A stretch of 64,000 bases of DNA. Source: Dyadobacter sp. CY323. GTDB lineage: Bacteria > Bacteroidota > Bacteroidia > Cytophagales > Spirosomataceae. Location of the stretch: contig NZ_JAJUXH010000020.1 of the NCBI RefSeq assembly GCF_021390245.1, positions 116,470-180,469 of the forward strand, in the 5' to 3' direction. Positions 61,233 to 64,000 of this stretch are shown here, piece by piece (the stretch's first letter is position 1; each line of letters starts with the position of its first letter). A program made the position numbers and the translations under genes. The notes below the pieces were generated by a model. That model was given only the letters and a program-made list of their open reading frames with translations, was not told the origin of the DNA and ran no database searches.

Positions 61233-63440
61233 ATGAAAAAACGGTTCATCTGCATTATTTTGATGCTGTTTGCCATATATCAAGCCCAAGCAACACACAT
61301 TGTCGGAGGTCAGCTTTTCATTACCCAAAACTCCGCAGGCAGCACGAGCTACAACATCGGACTTACTATGTATTTCGATGCCCTCAACGGTAATCCGGGT
61401 GCCGAAGATCCGTCAGTAAACATTTATGTTTTTAGGAAACGGGACAATGCGGCGGTCGGCTGGCTTGAAGCCCCAAAAATAGAACGAAAATCGGTCACCT
61501 ATGCTAATCCGCAGTGCGGAATATCGACACTCCAGACTTATATGATCACGTATGCCGCCAGCGTGCGGCTCGATCCGGCTTCTTTCAACGATTCCCAGGG
61601 CTACTATATGGTGTGGGACCGTTGCTGCCGGAACGGGACGATCACCAACATACAGAATCCGGGCGACGCGGGCAGTTTGTTTTACCTGGAATTCCCGCCA
61701 ATAACCCGAAATGGAGCCGTATTCAACAACTCATCCCCTGTTTTCCCAACAATAAAAGGAGATTATGCCTGTGTAAATTCTCCGTTCTTCTTCGATTTTG
61801 GCGGCTCGGACGCTGATGGCGACAGTCTTGCTTACAGGATAATCACGCCCATGCAAGGATATTCGGACCGCGTGAACCCAAGTATCCCCGGTCGAGGCTC
61901 GTCCAATTATCCACGCCTGACCTGGATTAACGGTATCTCCGTTGCCAACGTGATCCCTGGCCCGCAGCCTCTGACGGTGAATGCTACCAATGGAATGCTT
62001 TCGGTAACTGCGGGAAGTGTTGGATTATATGTGTTTGCTGTACAAGTGGATGAATATCGGAATGGCGTAAAAATCGGCTCACTCACACGCGATTTTCAGC
62101 TAAAAGTAGTGGACTGCCCCAAAATGGATCCCCCTAAATTGCTTTTCAAACCAAAAGGAAAAACAACCTATTACACTCAAAACGAAATTATCACACTCAA
62201 AAAAGACGATCCGAACTGTTTTGAGGTAATTGTAACTGACCCGAGCATTAACCAGCTCGTGAAGGTGAATGGAAAGGCAGTTAATAACACAAAAGATTAT
62301 TTCAGCCTGCTGCCGGCGGAATTCCGGACCACCGTCGTAAACGATACCATGCGTTTTGAGGTCTGCCTCGATGAATGTTTCGTGACTTACGACAATCGTC
62401 CTATTGTGTTGCAGTTGGTCGCCGAAGACGAAAGTTGCCCGATCCCCCTCACCGACACCCTGAACATCTACATCCGGCGTGAAGGTACCGGTAACAATGC
62501 ACCCGCGGTTACGACGTCCCTCCCCGGCGACTATGTGCATGTGACGGCCGGGGTGCCCGTGACGTTTACCGTTTTTGGAAAAGATCCAGACAAGGATGAC
62601 CTCGCGCTTTCCGGACGTGGCAGGGATTTCAACATGACGAATATGGGGATGAACTTTGCCGCCGTAAAAGGCAACTCGGCCGTGCAGCAGAATTTCACCT
62701 GGACGCCACCGTGCAACGCCCGAAAAGGCGATACGCTCACTGTGGACTTCAAACTGGAAGATATGCGCTGCGAAGGTAATCCGATGCCTGTTTCCAAGCC
62801 TGTGTACTTCGTGGTAGATCAATCGCCCAATAACCCGCCCGCAGTTGCCACCTCACTTGCTATACCGGAAGTTATTCACAACATCGGAAGTCCGGCCGGA
62901 ATAACATTCGACGTACTGGGAAGCGACCCTGACACGAATTTGATCGTTTTGAGTGCGGCAGGCCGCGGATTTGACATGAAAGCGATGGGTATGGCATTTG
63001 ATGCCAAATCCGGCGTAAAATCGATCACCTCCCCCTATTCCTGGAATCCTGAATGCGCATTGCTGAACGGCGAGCCCGAGCAAACTTTCCTGATTGATTT
63101 CATTACGCAGGACAGAAGCTGCGTGTCAGCATCTGATACCACGACCGTGAAACTAATCATCAAAGACAATGCCGAGCAACCTTTCCCGGAATTCCCGAAC
63201 GTAATCACACCGAATGGAGATGGAAAAAATGACTGCTTCGTTTTCCAGGATCTGCCACAAGACAAATGCGATGATCTGTTCAAAGACATTACCATCTTCA
63301 ACCGCTGGGGAAAACAAATCTATTATTCCAGAATAAGACCAAACGACTGGTGCCCCGACGACATTTCAGGAGGATATTATTACTATCTGATTCAATATAC
63401 GAAACGATCTTATAAAGGAGCGTTTACGGTGTTGAAATGA
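61233..63440 (+). CDS. Secreted protein with gliding motility-associated C-terminal (CHU_C) domain, paralogue of the gene at 23347
   Basis: A 735-residue protein with a signal peptide (MKKRFICIILMLFAIYQAQA) ahead of THIVGGQLFITQ. The first ~300 residues align with the protein at 23347-25254, including YYMVWDRCCRN, GSDADGDSLAYRIITPMQGY and NVIPGPQPLTVNA. Two tandem repeats of about 110 residues follow (VTAGVPVTFTVFGKDPDKDD and IGSPAGITFDVLGSDPDTN). The C-terminus is a CHU_C domain with VITPNGDGKNDCFVFQDLP and FNRWGKQIYYS. Probably exported by the type IX system and surface-exposed; function unknown. It ends just before a heptanucleotide repeat. Confidence 0.88.
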   Translation: MKKRFICIILMLFAIYQAQATHIVGGQLFITQNSAGSTSYNIGLTMYFDALNGNPGAEDPSVNIYVFRKRDNAAVGWLEAPKIERKSVTYANPQCGISTLQTYMITYAASVRLDPASFNDSQGYYMVWDRCCRNGTITNIQNPGDAGSLFYLEFPPITRNGAVFNNSSPVFPTIKGDYACVNSPFFFDFGGSDADGDSLAYRIITPMQGYSDRVNPSIPGRGSSNYPRLTWINGISVANVIPGPQPLTVNATNGMLSVTAGSVGLYVFAVQVDEYRNGVKIGSLTRDFQLKVVDCPKMDPPKLLFKPKGKTTYYTQNEIITLKKDDPNCFEVIVTDPSINQLVKVNGKAVNNTKDYFSLLPAEFRTTVVNDTMRFEVCLDECFVTYDNRPIVLQLVAEDESCPIPLTDTLNIYIRREGTGNNAPAVTTSLPGDYVHVTAGVPVTFTVFGKDPDKDDLALSGRGRDFNMTNMGMNFAAVKGNSAVQQNFTWTPPCNARKGDTLTVDFKLEDMRCEGNPMPVSKPVYFVVDQSPNNPPAVATSLAIPEVIHNIGSPAGITFDVLGSDPDTNLIVLSAAGRGFDMKAMGMAFDAKSGVKSITSPYSWNPECALLNGEPEQTFLIDFITQDRSCVSASDTTTVKLIIKDNAEQPFPEFPNVITPNGDGKNDCFVFQDLPQDKCDDLFKDITIFNRWGKQIYYSRIRPNDWCPDDISGGYYYYLIQYTKRSYKGAFTVLK

Positions 63441-63457
63441 GTGGGGTTTGTGGAATG

Positions 63458-63569
63458 TGTGAGATGTAAAATGTGAAATGTGAGATGTAAAATGTGAGAT
63501 GTGAGATGTAAAATGTGAGATGTGAAATGTGAGATGTAAAATGTGAGATGATTGATGTGAAATGTGAGA
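63458..63569. repeat. Heptanucleotide repeat (TGTRARA), 16 units
   Basis: Sixteen consecutive 7-nt units of the types TGTGAGA, TGTAAAA and TGTGAAA (one TGATTGA) without any C on the plus strand. It begins 18 nt after the stop of the CHU_C gene and lies outside any reading frame. Degenerate copies continue to about 63600. Confidence 0.92.
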
Positions 63570-63883
63570 TGCGATTGGATGAAGAATGGGAGATGTGAGT
63601 TGTGATTAAATTGGGGTGTAAATGATCTTCAAATCATTGATTCGACCCGCTCTCTGAATAATCAAAAGTTAGCCGTCCTCAATCAACCATATAAATAAGT
63701 GTTTTTTCGCTAGTAGACTGCGTTGGACAATGTACCAATGAATACAGTGGCGGGACACATGTTATCACCAAGTCGACTGGGAAAATTACGACTGATGGTC
63801 ATTTTTAGAACACCTATCTTTATTATGTTATTGATTATCAGAAACATAAAAAACAACTTTTTATAATAACTATATTTTTAAAA
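63570..63883. other. Gene-free stretch before the IS element
   Basis: About 310 bp with no frame that looks like a gene. A plus-strand frame near 63700-63800 gives residues that look protein-like (for example VDCVGQCTNEYSGGTHVITK) but has no start and is short, so it may be a remnant or chance. Confidence 0.5.
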
Positions 63884-63912
63884 GACACTATCTCAAAATC
63901 TGTGTAAAGTTT

Positions 63913-63940
63913 AAATCGGGGTTTGTAACTCCGATTTTTT
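63913..63940 (+). terminator. Hairpin inside the IS end
   Basis: AAATCGG (63913-63919) pairs with CCGATTT (63931-63937), followed by T. It may shield the transposase gene from external transcription, as is common in IS elements. Confidence 0.6.
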
Positions 63941-63961
63941 ACTTTTAACAAAACACAGTTT

Positions 63962-64000
63962 ATGAGACCAGAAGATTTGTTGACTGATGAGTTTTTAAAG
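63962..64000 (+). CDS. IS256-family transposase, N-terminal fragment
   Basis: Only 13 codons are visible, MRPEDLLTDEFLK, which match the usual start of Bacteroidota IS256-type transposases (with LLTDEFLKQFK). The gene runs off the right edge. The match is from recognition of a short stretch, so confidence is moderate. A DDE-type catalytic core would follow outside the window. Confidence 0.7.
   Translation, partial: MRPEDLLTDEFLK

Larger units (their letters stand above)
63884..64000 (+). mobile_element. IS256-family insertion sequence, left end
   Basis: The left end probably starts near GACACTATCTCAAAATCTGT (63884 onward), which resembles terminal inverted repeats of Bacteroidota IS256 elements. 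A short hairpin follows, then the first codons of a transposase. The right end is outside the window, so the IR pair and target duplication cannot be seen. Confidence 0.6.

Noticed and set aside
63458..63569. CRISPR array
   Set aside because: The units are 7 nt with no spacers and no cas genes nearby; it is a simple tandem repeat.
63684..63804. Small gene with VDCVGQCTNEYSGG, perhaps a peptide precursor
   Set aside because: No start codon in frame after the upstream stop, only about 35 codons and no nearby maturation genes; may be chance or a remnant.

Overview
The window reads as chromosomal DNA of a Bacteroidota member of the order Cytophagales, most like Dyadobacter or a close relative (inference from gene content; no search was run). 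Supporting signs are a SusC/SusD pair, two secreted proteins with gliding-motility/type IX (CHU_C type) C-termini, a metalloprotease with a type A sorting tail, a short primary sigma factor, TAnnTTTG-type -7 promoter elements, and little sign of Shine-Dalgarno sequences. No rRNA, CRISPR array or prophage was seen. One tRNA gene is present, and the right edge enters an IS256-like insertion sequence.

Layout. 1-3621 (minus): an apparent four-gene operon of GntP/DsdX-like permease, RidA, a D-threonine-aldolase/D-serine-dehydratase-fold enzyme and an M19 dipeptidase cut by the window edge. It looks like a D-amino-acid (probably D-serine) utilisation unit, with a (GAAT)9 tract just before the PLP-enzyme gene. 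3846-8026 (plus): gyrA and a periplasmic TPR protein. 8056-22892 (all minus): an accessory-looking block with a polytopic membrane protein, a Tat-type sugar isomerase-like protein, a dehydrogenase fused to cytochrome c, SusD, SusC, a DUF1501 protein and a DUF2231-PSCyt1-DUF1549-DUF1553 protein. Three of its upstream regions share a 15-16 nt element, so it may be one regulon that imports and oxidises an unknown compound. 23347-28771: a secreted CHU_C protein, an XRE regulator with paired operators, dapD, gap and trmB.

28103-36950 (minus): trmB, folC, a TonB-like protein, a HU/SPOR protein, an outer-membrane barrel and a 1000-residue TPR protein, mostly envelope functions. 37052-45599: a small conserved protein, a TPR lipoprotein, menD, the primary sigma factor, pnp, rpsO, an LptF/G permease and a START-like protein. 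45796-49722: tRNA(CAU), an ABC exporter, and a DNA-alkylation-repair-like cluster (2OG-Fe(II) oxygenase, solitary Ada zinc domain, AlkA glycosylase) whose promoter and first start codon lie in an 18-bp perfect inverted repeat. 49782-61169: holA, acpH, a SlyD-like FKBP, dCMP deaminase, a DUF922 protease, comEC, an M43 protease, phoH, dnaB and rlmD. 61233-64000: a second CHU_C protein, a heptanucleotide repeat and the start of the IS256-like element.

Most of the window is ordinary housekeeping. The parts most worth a second look are the D-amino-acid operon, the shared element across the cytochrome/SusCD block, the inverted-repeat promoter of the alkylation cluster with its Ada-like domain lacking the usual acceptor cysteine, and the XRE operator pair.
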